Assembly: GCA_003388555.1 (NCBI GenBank)
Contig: QQVD01000057.1
Coordinates: 107,192-171,191 of the forward strand
Origin: Acidobacteriota bacterium
GTDB lineage: Bacteria > Acidobacteriota > Thermoanaerobaculia > Multivoradales > Multivoraceae
Length of the DNA stretch: 64,000 nt
Direction of reading: 5' to 3'
Positions 8,871 through 21,255 of this stretch are shown here, in pieces (the stretch's first letter is position 1; every line of letters begins with the position of its first letter). The notes beneath the pieces are model-generated. The model saw only the letters and a list, made by a program, of their open reading frames with translations. It was not told where the DNA came from and did not search any database. The position numbers were made by a program, and so were the translations under genes.

Positions 8871-10804
8871 GCGAGCTCCTGGTGGAGGTCCGAGGCGACG
8901 GGTTCCCCGCCCTCGAGATCGAGCGGGCGACCCGTGCGCTGAAGGACGCCCTGGTGGCACAGCTGCGCGAGGTGGGCATGCCGGCGAGGCAGTCGGCCAC
9001 CGGTTGCAGCACGCAGCGGCTGATGGTCCTGCTGCGTGGCATCCCCGAAGGTCGTCCCGGCAACGACGAAGGCCGTCGTCGCAGCGTCGGCGAGGCGTTG
9101 CAGCAGGCGCTCGGCGCGGTGCGCTGGCGCACCAACGTGTCCTGGGGCGACGGCCACCGCTTTGGGGCGCCGGTGAGCGGGCTCCTGGCGCTGCTCGACG
9201 GCCGCCTGGTGCCGGCGCGCTGCTTCGGCATCGAGGCGACCGACACCACGCGCGGTCCGGCCTCGCTCGGCAGTCGCGTGTTCAGGCCCCGAGACGGCGA
9301 CGAGTACGGTCGTTTCCTGGTGCGCCAGGGAGTCGAGGTCCGCCTCGCGGCTCGCGCCGCACGCCTCGAGAGGGCCACCCACGAGCTTGCCGAGGGGCTG
9401 GGCCTGAGCGTGGTTCCCAGCGATCTCCCGGTGCGCTGGGCGGCCTCGTGCGAGACGCCTTCGGTCATCGCCTGCCGCCTCGAGGACACCGACCTCGATC
9501 TCCCGGCCGAGATCGTCGCCGCCTGCCTCGCCGAGCGCCAGGGGGCGTTGCCGCTGCGCGCGCCCGATGGCGGCCTGGCGGCCCACTTCGTCGCCATCGT
9601 CGACCGCGACGACGAGCACGCCGAGCGCGCCGCGGTGGGCAACGAGAGAGCCGCTCGCGACCACCTCGAGGACGCTCGTTTCCACTGGCGGCGCGATGCC
9701 CGCACTCCACTGGCCAAGCGGATCCGGCTGCTCTCGGAGGGGGACGACACGCAGGAGACCCTCTATGCCCGGCGCGCACGACGCCTCGAGGTGCTCTGCA
9801 CGCTGATCGCCCGCGAGCTCGGGTCGAGCGAGCACCTGGACGCCAGCGTGCAGGCGGCCGGGCTGCTCTACGCCGACCGTCAGACTGAGACAGTACGCGA
9901 ATTTCCGCGCCTGGCGGGGGTCATCGGCGGCCTGTTGGCACGCGATGAAGGCTACCCGGCCTCGGTCTGGCACGCGGTCTACGACTCCGGTGCGGCTGGT
10001 CAGCTGCCGCGTAGCCGGGCGGGCGAGATCCTCTATGTCGCCGATCGCGTCGATCGGGTGGTCGAGGTCCTGGCCGAGGAAGAGCCGCGCGTCGGCGAGT
10101 CCCGGGGCGAGGCCGCCGACGAGCTCGCCCGGTCGGTGGTCGACACCGTGCACCGCGCCGGCCTCGAGCTGGACCTCGCCCTGGCCATCGCCCAGGCGGT
10201 TCGCCAACGGGTGCTCGACGACCCTTCACGCACCCTGTCGGAGGCCTTGAAGGTGGTCGACCGGGCGATGCGTGGCCTGCTGCGCGAGCGCGGTGCCCAC
10301 GATGCCGAGATCGACGCGGTGCTGATGGCCAGCGGCACCAGCTCGATACCGTCGGTGTTCCGTCGCGTCTCGGGGCTGCAGGGTCTGCGGCTCGACGGGC
10401 GTCTCACCGATCTCGCCGCGAACGCACGCCGGCTCAGGGACGTCCTGCTCGAATCGCGCGAGGTCGAGCTCGATCCCGAGCTGCTCGAAGAACCGGCCGA
10501 GCGGGAGCTGCACCAGACCTGGATCGGCTACGAGGCGAGGATCCGACAGTCGCTCGACGAAGGACGGTTCGACCGTTGGCTCGATGCCATGGCGGTGCTC
10601 GACCAGGCCCTGCAGCGCTTCCTCGGCAACGTGCTGGTGCACGACGCCAACGAGGCGCTGCAGCGAAACCGGCTGGCCCTGCTGCAGGAGCTGCAGCGTG
10701 CCTACGCCGGACCGCTGCGGCTGGTCGAGCTGCACGCCACGTCGACGAAGACGGCGAGGAGCGGTCAGCGGGCGGCGAGCCGTCCAGCGGCTGCGTCGGG
10801 ATGA
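8867..10804 (+). CDS. glyS: divergent glycyl-tRNA synthetase beta subunit (GlyS-like)
   Basis: The 645-residue product is somewhat shorter than typical GlyS (about 690). It can be followed along the family: opening LLVEVRGDGFPALEI, a GNERAARDHLEDARFHW segment matching the usual GNERVLRARLADARFFW, and REFPRLAG matching GEFPELQG. Hallmarks are lost: KEHQRYF becomes AERQGALP, and the GIGxxPTGSKDPFALRR loop is replaced by EEEPRVGESRGEAADELARS. In normal enzymes this subunit binds tRNA-Gly. Start TTG overlaps the glyQ stop (TTGA) with a GGAGGAG ribosome site just upstream. The parallel loss of motifs in both subunits argues for relaxed or altered function rather than sequencing error. Confidence 0.72.
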   Translation: MSELLVEVRGDGFPALEIERATRALKDALVAQLREVGMPARQSATGCSTQRLMVLLRGIPEGRPGNDEGRRRSVGEALQQALGAVRWRTNVSWGDGHRFGAPVSGLLALLDGRLVPARCFGIEATDTTRGPASLGSRVFRPRDGDEYGRFLVRQGVEVRLAARAARLERATHELAEGLGLSVVPSDLPVRWAASCETPSVIACRLEDTDLDLPAEIVAACLAERQGALPLRAPDGGLAAHFVAIVDRDDEHAERAAVGNERAARDHLEDARFHWRRDARTPLAKRIRLLSEGDDTQETLYARRARRLEVLCTLIARELGSSEHLDASVQAAGLLYADRQTETVREFPRLAGVIGGLLARDEGYPASVWHAVYDSGAAGQLPRSRAGEILYVADRVDRVVEVLAEEEPRVGESRGEAADELARSVVDTVHRAGLELDLALAIAQAVRQRVLDDPSRTLSEALKVVDRAMRGLLRERGAHDAEIDAVLMASGTSSIPSVFRRVSGLQGLRLDGRLTDLAANARRLRDVLLESREVELDPELLEEPAERELHQTWIGYEARIRQSLDEGRFDRWLDAMAVLDQALQRFLGNVLVHDANEALQRNRLALLQELQRAYAGPLRLVELHATSTKTARSGQRAASRPAAASG

Positions 10805-10829
10805 GCGACCGCGCATGGGGAGGGAAGTG

Positions 10830-13604
<2,775 letters not shown>

Positions 13605-13918
13605 GGCGTCCCGGCCTGCAACAGCCCGGGTCGTCTACGCAGCGGCGTAGCCGCGGCGTGCAGGTCTTGCGAGCCACCTCGTAGCGATTGCCGCCCTCCC
13701 GACCGACGCAGCGTGCCCGGGCTCCGAGCAGCCGGGGCTCGCGAGCGGTGGAGACCGATGGCAACGAAGTTGCAGCTTGCAGTGGGTACAGAGGCGCCGG
13801 GCCGGGATCTCGGTCCCGTGACCGGCTCGCAGGCCGAAGAACCGTGGAGGCCGCGGTCTTCCCGGCGGACCGCCTCTGAGCACTTCCACTTCCAAGCCAC
13901 CGACGAAGGAGAACCCCG
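13605..13918 (+). other. intergenic region between ppdK and the DUF892 gene
   Basis: This 314-base gap has no credible coding frame. It contains small perfect hairpins: CTACGC/GCGTAG near 13633 and GCAAC-GAA-GTTGC near 13761. No poly-T tail marks a clear terminator. A GTACAG at about 13787 could be a weak -10 for the downstream gene. An AAGGAG ribosome site lies at its right end. Confidence 0.5.
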
Positions 13919-14413
13919 ATGAAGTTCGAGAACCTGGAGAAGCTCTTCGTACACGAGCTCAAGGACCTGTACAGCGCCGAGAACCAGCTGCTGAAGGTGT
14001 TGCCCAAGATGATCGACCGCAGCAACAACGACGAGCTGCGGCAGGCCTTCCAGCACCACCTCGCGGAGACGAAGCAGCAGGTCGGGCGGCTCGAGACGAT
14101 CTTCGCCAAGATGGATTTCAAGCCGCGCGGAGAGCACTGCAAGGGGATGGCGGGCCTGATCGCCGAGAGCGAGGACCTGCTCTCCTCCGAGATCGCGCCT
14201 GAGGTGCTCGACGCGGCGCTGATCAGCGCCGCCCAGCGCTTCGAGCACTACGAGATGGCGGGCTACGGAACCGCTCGGGCGTTCGCCCAGAAGCTCGGCC
14301 ACCAGGACGCCGCGGATCTGCTGCAGCAGACCCTCGAAGAGGAGGGCGTGGCCGATCGCACGCTGTCGCGACTGGCCGAGAAGCGCCTCAACTTCGAGGC
14401 CATGACGGCCTAG
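13919..14413 (+). CDS. DUF892 ferritin-like protein (YciE/YciF family)
   Basis: A 164-residue helical protein of the DUF892/YciE-YciF family, ferritin-like four-helix bundles linked to stress responses. The N-terminus MKFENLEKLFVHELKDLYSAENQLLKVL is the family hallmark. Acidic and His residues that could form a di-iron site appear as ELKDLYSAE, HHLAET, EHCKG and QRFEHYE. A perfect AAGGAG lies 9 bases before the ATG. The next gene encodes a glycine-zipper repeat protein, a neighbour often seen with such stress proteins. Iron or peroxide chemistry is inferred from the fold only. Confidence 0.88.
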   Translation: MKFENLEKLFVHELKDLYSAENQLLKVLPKMIDRSNNDELRQAFQHHLAETKQQVGRLETIFAKMDFKPRGEHCKGMAGLIAESEDLLSSEIAPEVLDAALISAAQRFEHYEMAGYGTARAFAQKLGHQDAADLLQQTLEEEGVADRTLSRLAEKRLNFEAMTA

Positions 14414-14431
14414 TTGGAGCCGCAGCGAATC

Positions 14432-14460
14432 CTCCGGCGTGGGCGCCCACCCCGCCGGAG
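14432..14460 (+). terminator. strong GC hairpin after the DUF892 gene
   Basis: CTCCGGCG pairs with CGCCGGAG, and the loop itself holds the self-complementary GTGGGCGCCCAC. There is no T-run after it, so it may be a Rho-independent-like terminator or an mRNA-stabilising hairpin. Confidence 0.5.
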
Positions 14461-14487
14461 ACTTGCACTGATCGAGAGAACGAAATG

Positions 14488-14535
14488 GCGGCAGCCGTCC
14501 GAGGCCGCTCGAAGAGACGGCGTCTCGGCTGCCGC
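14488..14535 (+). repeat. 10-bp inverted repeat in the 5' leader of the YRPAY-repeat gene
   Basis: GCGGCAGCCG (14488-14497) is perfectly complementary to CGGCTGCCGC (14526-14535). Between them a second perfect stem, GAGAC-GGC-GTCTC (14514-14526), abuts the outer arm. The structure ends about 20 bases before the start codon and could influence translation (inference). Confidence 0.55.
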
Positions 14536-14555
14536 GGAAAGGATTGAGACGAGGC

Positions 14556-15320
14556 ATGCAGGACCGAACGACGGCGACCGAGAGAACCGAGAGCCAGCGA
14601 GATCCGATCAGCGGAGCCGAGGGCACCCATCCCGTCGGCACCGGAACCGGAGCGGTCGGCGGCGGCGCCGCGGGCGCTGCCGTGGGAGCGGCCTTCGGCG
14701 GTCCGTTCGGCGCGTTCGTCGGTGGCGCCCTGGGCGCCATCGGAGGTGGGCTGATCGGACACGAGACCGCCGAGCAGCTCGACCCCACTCACGAGGACGT
14801 CTACTGGGAAACCCGGTACCGCAGCCGCCCCTACGTCGCAGAGGGCGAGAGCTACGAGCAGTACCGTCCGGCCTACCAGTACGGCTGGAACGCCAGACGC
14901 CTGTACAGCGGGCGCAAGACGAGATGGTCCGAGGTCGAGCCGGACCTGCGCAAGGGCTGGGAGAACCAGAGCGACTCGGCACCGATGCACTGGGGCAAGG
15001 CCCAGGTCGCGGTACGCGAGGCGTGGGACCGCGTCGGCGACAAGTTCGGCCAGTGGCTGGGTGAGGACGACGAGTACTGGCGCGAGAACTTCCGCTCGCG
15101 TGGCTACGTCGACAGCGGCGAGCCCTACGAGCTCTACCGTCCGGCCTACCGCTTCGGAGCCGAGGAGAGGCTGCGCAATACCGCGGTTCGATGGGAGGAG
15201 ATCGAGGACGACCTGCAGCGGCGCTGGGGCCGCTACGAGGATCGCTCCGAGTTGGGCTGGCAGCGGGCTCGCGGCGCGGCGAAGGACGCCTGGGACAGAG
15301 TCGGGACTCGCTTCTCCTGA
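14556..15320 (+). CDS. glycine-zipper protein with duplicated YRPAY repeat
   Basis: A 254-residue protein without an assigned family. Residues of about 25-65 are a Gly/Ala-rich glycine-zipper-like segment (GTGTGAVGGGAAGAAVGAAF and on), able to insert in membranes. Two copies of an 80-residue aromatic/charged repeat follow. Each has a Y-W-x(5)-R-S-R-x-Y opening, then ExYExYRPAYxxG, then W-x-E-[VI]-E-x-D-L, and ends with WDRVG. An ATG at 14556 is used; an in-frame TTG 12 bases earlier is possible. The neighbouring DUF892 gene and a structured leader suggest an envelope-stress role (inference). Similar single-repeat proteins are known as uncharacterised proteins. Confidence 0.7.
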   Translation: MQDRTTATERTESQRDPISGAEGTHPVGTGTGAVGGGAAGAAVGAAFGGPFGAFVGGALGAIGGGLIGHETAEQLDPTHEDVYWETRYRSRPYVAEGESYEQYRPAYQYGWNARRLYSGRKTRWSEVEPDLRKGWENQSDSAPMHWGKAQVAVREAWDRVGDKFGQWLGEDDEYWRENFRSRGYVDSGEPYELYRPAYRFGAEERLRNTAVRWEEIEDDLQRRWGRYEDRSELGWQRARGAAKDAWDRVGTRFS

Positions 15321-15394
15321 ACCCTGACCCCCTGAGGCCTCTCCCGTGGGCGGTTCCCCTCGCGGCGGCCGGCCACGACCCGAGCTCCCGTTCC

Positions 15395-15429
15395 GAGCCG
15401 GTGTCTCCCTCTTCGGGGAGCGCCGGCTC
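15395..15429 (+). terminator. two-tier hairpin downstream of the repeat protein gene
   Basis: GAGCCGG pairs with CCGGCTC, and inside it CTCCC pairs with GGGAG around a short loop. It is likely a factor-assisted terminator or 3' stabiliser; no T-tract follows. Confidence 0.45.
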
Positions 15430-15575
15430 CGGTGCGTCCAGGGGGTGGCCCAGCTTGTCGCCCTCGTCGACGCGGGCCGAGTCTCACCCGAGTCTGCAGG
15501 CCAGGATCGTCGCGTAGAGGTCCGTGTTCCAGCGGATCGGGGAACCGCGTTCGCGGCGAAGGGCTCCGCCGGCGC

Positions 15576-15581
15576 TAGAGT
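15576..15581 (+). promoter_or_regulatory. -10 element, leaderless arrangement, PIG-L gene
   Basis: TAGAGT lies 6 bases before the GTG at 15588 and 9 before the ATG at 15591. No Shine-Dalgarno motif is present, so a leaderless transcript beginning at the GTG is likely. Confidence 0.55.
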
Positions 15582-15587
15582 GCGCGG

Positions 15588-18269
15588 GTGATGTCGATCG
15601 AGAGAGTGCTCCGCTGCTGTCCGACCGTCTCCCGTGCGAATCGGTCGGTGCGCTCGGTGCACCGGTCCGCGGCGCGCCTCGCCTGCCTCTTCTGGCTGCT
15701 GGCGGCGATACCGGCGGCGCGCTCGCTCGAGCTCGAGCCGAGAGCGATGGACGCGGCACGCCTGCAGCTGGCGATCGAGCGGCTGCCGGTGATGGCCAGC
15801 GTGCTCTACGTCGCCGCTCATCCCGACGACGAGAACACCGCGCTGCTCTCCTACCTGGCGCAGGGCGAGCTGGCGCACACGACCTACCTGTCGATCACGC
15901 GCGGCGATGGTGGTCAGAACCTGCTCGGCACCGAGCAGGGAGAGCTGCTCGGCCTGATCCGCACCGAAGAGCTGCTCGCGGCCCGTCGCATCGACGGCGC
16001 CGAGCAGCTGTTCACCCGCGCCGTCGACTTCGGATACACCAAGACGGTCGAAGAATCGCTCGAGTACTGGGGGCGCGAGGAGGTGCTCGGCGACGTGGTG
16101 CGCGCGATCCGCAGGCTGCAGCCCGACGTCGTGATCATGCGATTCCCCGGCGACGGGCGCGGCGGGCACGGCCAGCACACCGCCTCGGCAGTGCTCGCCA
16201 CGGAGGGTTTCGAGGCCGCGGCGGATCCGCTCCGCTTCCCCGAGCAACTCAGCGGCGATACGACTCTGGGGCCGTGGCACCCCAAGCGGCTGCTGTGGGA
16301 CGCCGCTCGCTTCTTCGGCGGTCCGCAGGAGGTCGGCGATGCTGTCGCGGTGGATGTCGGCTCCTTCTCGGCACTGCTCGGCCGTTCGTTCACCGAGATC
16401 GCCGCCGACAGCCGGACGATGCACAAGAGCCAGGGCTTCGGCGCCACTGGCTCACGCGGTGAGCAGCTCAATCCCTTCGAGCATCGCGCCGGGGAGCCAG
16501 GGCAGTCGCTGTTCGACGGGATCGATACGACGTGGGCCCGGGTCGGCGCGCCGCGACTCGGTGAGAGGCTGGAGGTGATCGCGACCGCGTTCGAGCCGCG
16601 GCGCCCGTATGAGTCGGTCCCGGAGTTGCTCGCGGTGCTCGAGGAGACGCGGCGCGTCGCGGCACGAACCGAGAGCCGCGGCAACCGTCAGGTCTGGCTG
16701 CAGCGCAAGATCGAGGAGATCGAGCGGGTGGTGCTTGCCGCGAGCGGCCTCTGGATCGAGGCGTTGGCGGAGGAGCCTCGGACTTCGCCGGGCGGCGACC
16801 TGCGGCTGACCGTCAACGCCGTGAACCGGTCGCCGTTGACGCTGCGCCTGGCGGGAGTCGACCTCCCGTTCGCCGCCGCAGCGGGCGATTCCGTGGCGGC
16901 GGAGATTCCCGCCGTCCTGAACCAGAACCGCCCCTTCGAGTGGCGAGTCACGCTCGCGGTTCCGCGCTCCGCTGCGATCAGCAACCCGTACTGGCTGCGT
17001 CGGTCCGCCGGCCGGGGCCTCTTCGCGGTCGAGGATCCCGCGCTGATCGGCAGACCGAGAATGCACGCTCTCGAGCTCGCCGCGCGGATCGCGTTCGCCG
17101 AGGGCGAACCGACGATCGAGGTCCGGGTGCCGATCCAGTACCGCTGGACCGACCGGGTCGAGGGGGAACGTCGGCGGGACGTTTCGGTGGTTCCACGACT
17201 CTCGGTCCAGCTGCAGGGAGAGGTCTTCGTCTTCTCTTCGCCAGAGCCGCGTTCGATCGCCGTGCAGGTCGAGGGTGCGGCGCGCGGCGAACGGATCGAA
17301 GTGACCCTCGAGCTGCCGGAGGGATGGAGCAGCGTGCCGGCCCGGCACGTGGTCGACAGCGGCGACGCCGTCGCCGACGACGCAGATCTCCGGGGCGGGG
17401 ACGGCGAGTTCGAGGAGGTCGGGTACGCCTCGACGCAGCGGGTCGTGTTCGAGGTCCGGCCACCGTCGCGACCGACTCGCGGGACGGTGACGCCGGTGGT
17501 GCGCAGCGCCCCGTCGGGCGAGCGCTTCGACTCACGGGTGCAGGAGGTCGACCTCGACCACATCCCGGTCCAGACCGTGGTTCTGCCGGCGGCCGGTGAG
17601 GTCGTGCGGCTGGACCTGCAGCGGCGCGGCGAGCTGATCGGTTACGTCGAGGGTGCAGGAGACGAGATCCCCGCGGCGCTCGCCGAGGTCGGCTACGAGG
17701 TCGTGCTGCTCGGCGACGAGGACCTCGAGCGAGGTGACCTCGACCGCTTCGACGCGATCGTGCTCGGGGTGCGCGCCCACAACACCCGCGCAGCCCTTCA
17801 GCGTCACAACGACCGGGTGCTCGACTACGTGCGGCGCGGCGGCACCGTGGTGGCGCAGTACAACACCATCTCCTTCCGCGGCCCGCGCGAGGTCGCGTAC
17901 GGCCCCTACCCGCTGACTCTGTCGCGCGATCGCGTCTCGGTCGAGCAGGCACCGGTGCGACTGCTCGACGCCGACCACCCGGTGCTGCGCTCGCCGAACC
18001 GGATCACGCAGCAGGACTTCGAAGGCTGGGTGCAGGAGCGCGGGCTGTACTTCCCCGACGCCTGGGGCGACGACTGGGCGCCGTTGCTGGCGTCGGCCGA
18101 CCCGGGCGAGCCGGAGCGCCTCGGGGGATTGCTCTACGCCGAGTACGGCGCCGGCGTGTTCGTGTACACCGGCATCTCGTTCTTCCGTCAGCTACCGGCC
18201 GGGGTGCCCGGCGCCTACCGCCTGTTCGTCAACCTGGTCTCGGCGCGCTCGACGGCGGCCGGGGAGTGA
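15588..18269 (+). CDS. secreted PIG-L family deacetylase-like protein with C-terminal GATase-like domain
   Basis: A large (893 residues) exported protein. After a signal peptide (LACLFWLLAAIPAARS, cleavage near residue 46) comes a PIG-L/LmbE domain with the zinc motif AHPDDE (His about residue 78) and a distal GGHGQH. This family removes N-acetyl groups from GlcNAc-containing substrates. The middle 400 residues are beta-rich. The C-terminal 200 residues resemble a class-I glutamine-amidotransferase/ThuA-like Rossmann fold (DRFDAIVLGVRAHN, then VLDYVRRGGTVVAQYN). The substrate is unknown; a cell-wall or exopolysaccharide amino sugar is plausible. The GTG at 15588 is favoured by the leaderless spacing from TAGAGT. 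Confidence 0.82.
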   Translation: MMSIERVLRCCPTVSRANRSVRSVHRSAARLACLFWLLAAIPAARSLELEPRAMDAARLQLAIERLPVMASVLYVAAHPDDENTALLSYLAQGELAHTTYLSITRGDGGQNLLGTEQGELLGLIRTEELLAARRIDGAEQLFTRAVDFGYTKTVEESLEYWGREEVLGDVVRAIRRLQPDVVIMRFPGDGRGGHGQHTASAVLATEGFEAAADPLRFPEQLSGDTTLGPWHPKRLLWDAARFFGGPQEVGDAVAVDVGSFSALLGRSFTEIAADSRTMHKSQGFGATGSRGEQLNPFEHRAGEPGQSLFDGIDTTWARVGAPRLGERLEVIATAFEPRRPYESVPELLAVLEETRRVAARTESRGNRQVWLQRKIEEIERVVLAASGLWIEALAEEPRTSPGGDLRLTVNAVNRSPLTLRLAGVDLPFAAAAGDSVAAEIPAVLNQNRPFEWRVTLAVPRSAAISNPYWLRRSAGRGLFAVEDPALIGRPRMHALELAARIAFAEGEPTIEVRVPIQYRWTDRVEGERRRDVSVVPRLSVQLQGEVFVFSSPEPRSIAVQVEGAARGERIEVTLELPEGWSSVPARHVVDSGDAVADDADLRGGDGEFEEVGYASTQRVVFEVRPPSRPTRGTVTPVVRSAPSGERFDSRVQEVDLDHIPVQTVVLPAAGEVVRLDLQRRGELIGYVEGAGDEIPAALAEVGYEVVLLGDEDLERGDLDRFDAIVLGVRAHNTRAALQRHNDRVLDYVRRGGTVVAQYNTISFRGPREVAYGPYPLTLSRDRVSVEQAPVRLLDADHPVLRSPNRITQQDFEGWVQERGLYFPDAWGDDWAPLLASADPGEPERLGGLLYAEYGAGVFVYTGISFFRQLPAGVPGAYRLFVNLVSARSTAAGE

Positions 18270-18355
18270 GCGGGCGGGGCCGCAGCGCTCGTAGGATCGC
18301 ACTGCGGAGCGGCTCCGTCGCGGCGGGCGCGCCCGTGATCGGAGCCCGAAGGGCT

Positions 18356-19138
<783 letters not shown>

Positions 19139-19434
19139 GATCGGAGTCCTTTCGTGACCGTTTGCTTGGATAGACCAGGGCCCGGCCGAGCTCTTCCCGA
19201 AGCGGAGCGGGGACAGCAGGGCGGGCGGGGAGGTGCATTCTAGTTGCCCGTTGCGCCGACGGGTTCGTGGGCGACGCGGCGATGCGCCGCACCTGTTCGC
19301 CGAGGTCGGCTGCCGCGTGCATCGGGAGCGCGCGCCCTCGATCTCCCCTCGCCGGCCCGGTGAGCTGTCGTCGACCGTGAAACAGCCATCCCGCGGTGAG
19401 CGTCGACAGCGACGAACCCCACCCGGAGGTCGCC

Positions 19435-21243
19435 GTGCCCCATCGAATCCGCAACTCCCTGTGCGGTACCGCTTTTCTGTTCGTCGTTCTCTCCACGTCG
19501 GCGGGCTGTGCCGGCGACGGTGAGGCCGTGCCCGGTCGGTCGTCGGGCGAGACCTCGGCAACCGAACGACTGGGGCGGCTGTTCGACGAGGTCTGGCAGG
19601 CCTCTCTGGAGCGCAGCGCCTACCTGCGCATGCGCGAAGGTGTGCCGATCGAACGTCTCGACGACCTGTCGTACGAGAGCCACGCCGCTGACGTGGCGAG
19701 GGCGCAGCGTTGGCTGGAGGAGCTGGCCGAGATCGAGCCGGCGCTCGCGGAGCATGCGGATCGCATCGACGCGGCGGCGCTGCGCTGGGACCTCGAGACG
19801 GCGGTGGCCGGCGATCGCTGGTTCTGGCATCAGAGCGTGCTGACGCCCTACAGCACGCCGGTGCCGATGATCGCCGAGGTGCTGCGAGGAAGGCCGCTGG
19901 GCGACGACGCGCAGCGCCGGCAGTTCCTCCAACTGCTCTCCGGGCTCCCCGAGTTCTTCGCCCAGCTCGAGCAGCGGGTGAGGGGTCAGGCGGAGCGCGG
20001 CATCCACGTCTGGCGTCCCAACCACGAGACGGCACTCGCCCTCCTGCGCTCTTTCCTCTCCGGGGACGGAAGCGGCGGCCCGTTCGCTCTCTCCGAGGCA
20101 CGTCTCGAGTCGGTGCCCGAGGATGGCCGACAGGACCTCGCCGAGCGGGTGCGAGGCGTGCTCCGCGACGAGGTCGATCCGGCCATCGAGTCGCTGATCG
20201 CCTTCCTCGACTCCGAGCCGTACCGCCAGGCGACTCCCGAAGGCGTCGGCGCCGACGAGCTTCCCGACGGTGAGGCCTGGTATCGCTACCGGGTCCGCGC
20301 CATGACCACCGTCGACACCACCCCCGAGGCGGTACACGAGCGAGGTCTCGCGCTGGTGGCGGAGATGGAAGCGGCGATGCTGGAGCTGCAGGGCCAGACC
20401 GGATTCGAGGGCAGCGCCCAGGCCTTCCGCGACGAGCTGCGCACCGACCCGGCCTACTTCCCGAAGTCATCCGATGAAGTCGCCGAGCGCCTGATGGCCG
20501 CCGCCGAGGACATGGAGGAGGTCGTCGACCGGTACTTCGTCACCCGTCCGCGCGCCGAGTACGGGGTGCGCCGCCTCGACCCGGCTCTCGAAGGGTCGCA
20601 GACCTACGGCATCTACCGCCCACCGACGCCCGAGGACCCGGTCGGGCGCTACCACTACAACGGCTCGAGGCTCGACGAGCGTAGCTGGCTCAATCTGCGC
20701 GGCGTGTCGCTGCACGAGCTGGTCCCCGGGCACCACTTCCACATCGCCCGTCAGAGTGAGAACCAGGACCTCCCCGACTATCGACGCAACAGCTGGCACA
20801 CCGCCTACACCGAGGGGTGGGGCTCGTACAGCAGCTACCTCGGCCTCGAGGCGGGCATCTACGACGGCGACCCCCTGAGCGCCTACGGCATGTACTCCCT
20901 CGAGGTGTTCCTGGCCACGCGCCTGGTGGTCGACACGGGCATGAACGCTCTCGGCTGGACGCTCGAGCAGGGCCGTGAGTTCATGCGCCAGCACACCCTC
21001 GAGTCTCCGACCCAGATCGCCACCGAGAGCCTGCGCTATGCGGCCGACATGCCCGGCCAGGCCCTGGCTTACCAGATGGGCAAGCTCGCCATCCTCGACC
21101 TGCGTCGCCACGCCGAGGAGCAGCTCGGCGATCGCTTCGACCTGCGCGCCTTCCACGAGGCGCTGCTCGAGCACGGCTCGCTGCCGATGGAGGTGCTCCG
21201 CAGCCACGTCGACTGGTGGATCGAGCAGCAGCGCCAGGAGTAG
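19435..21243 (+). CDS. DUF885 family lipoprotein, putative metallopeptidase
   Basis: A 602-residue DUF885 protein exported as a lipoprotein. The N-terminus starts at GTG 19435 and has a hydrophobic stretch ending in STSAGC, a lipobox. The zinc-peptidase-like motif HELVPGHHFH is at about residues 427-436, with a downstream YTEGWGSYSSYLG that is conserved in the family and supplies further ligands. DUF885 members are thought to be carboxypeptidase-like gluzincins; the substrate is unknown. CCGGAGGT six bases upstream supports the chosen start over a longer GTG at 19396. The next gene begins 12 bases after the stop. Confidence 0.85.
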   Translation: MPHRIRNSLCGTAFLFVVLSTSAGCAGDGEAVPGRSSGETSATERLGRLFDEVWQASLERSAYLRMREGVPIERLDDLSYESHAADVARAQRWLEELAEIEPALAEHADRIDAAALRWDLETAVAGDRWFWHQSVLTPYSTPVPMIAEVLRGRPLGDDAQRRQFLQLLSGLPEFFAQLEQRVRGQAERGIHVWRPNHETALALLRSFLSGDGSGGPFALSEARLESVPEDGRQDLAERVRGVLRDEVDPAIESLIAFLDSEPYRQATPEGVGADELPDGEAWYRYRVRAMTTVDTTPEAVHERGLALVAEMEAAMLELQGQTGFEGSAQAFRDELRTDPAYFPKSSDEVAERLMAAAEDMEEVVDRYFVTRPRAEYGVRRLDPALEGSQTYGIYRPPTPEDPVGRYHYNGSRLDERSWLNLRGVSLHELVPGHHFHIARQSENQDLPDYRRNSWHTAYTEGWGSYSSYLGLEAGIYDGDPLSAYGMYSLEVFLATRLVVDTGMNALGWTLEQGREFMRQHTLESPTQIATESLRYAADMPGQALAYQMGKLAILDLRRHAEEQLGDRFDLRAFHEALLEHGSLPMEVLRSHVDWWIEQQRQE

Positions 21244-21255
21244 GAGGAGACCTCG

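Noticed and set aside
18285-18355. Hairpin AGCCC-GAA-GGGCT between the PIG-L and short-chain dehydrogenase genes as a bidirectional terminator
   Set aside because: The stem is only 5 bp and no T-run follows on either strand.
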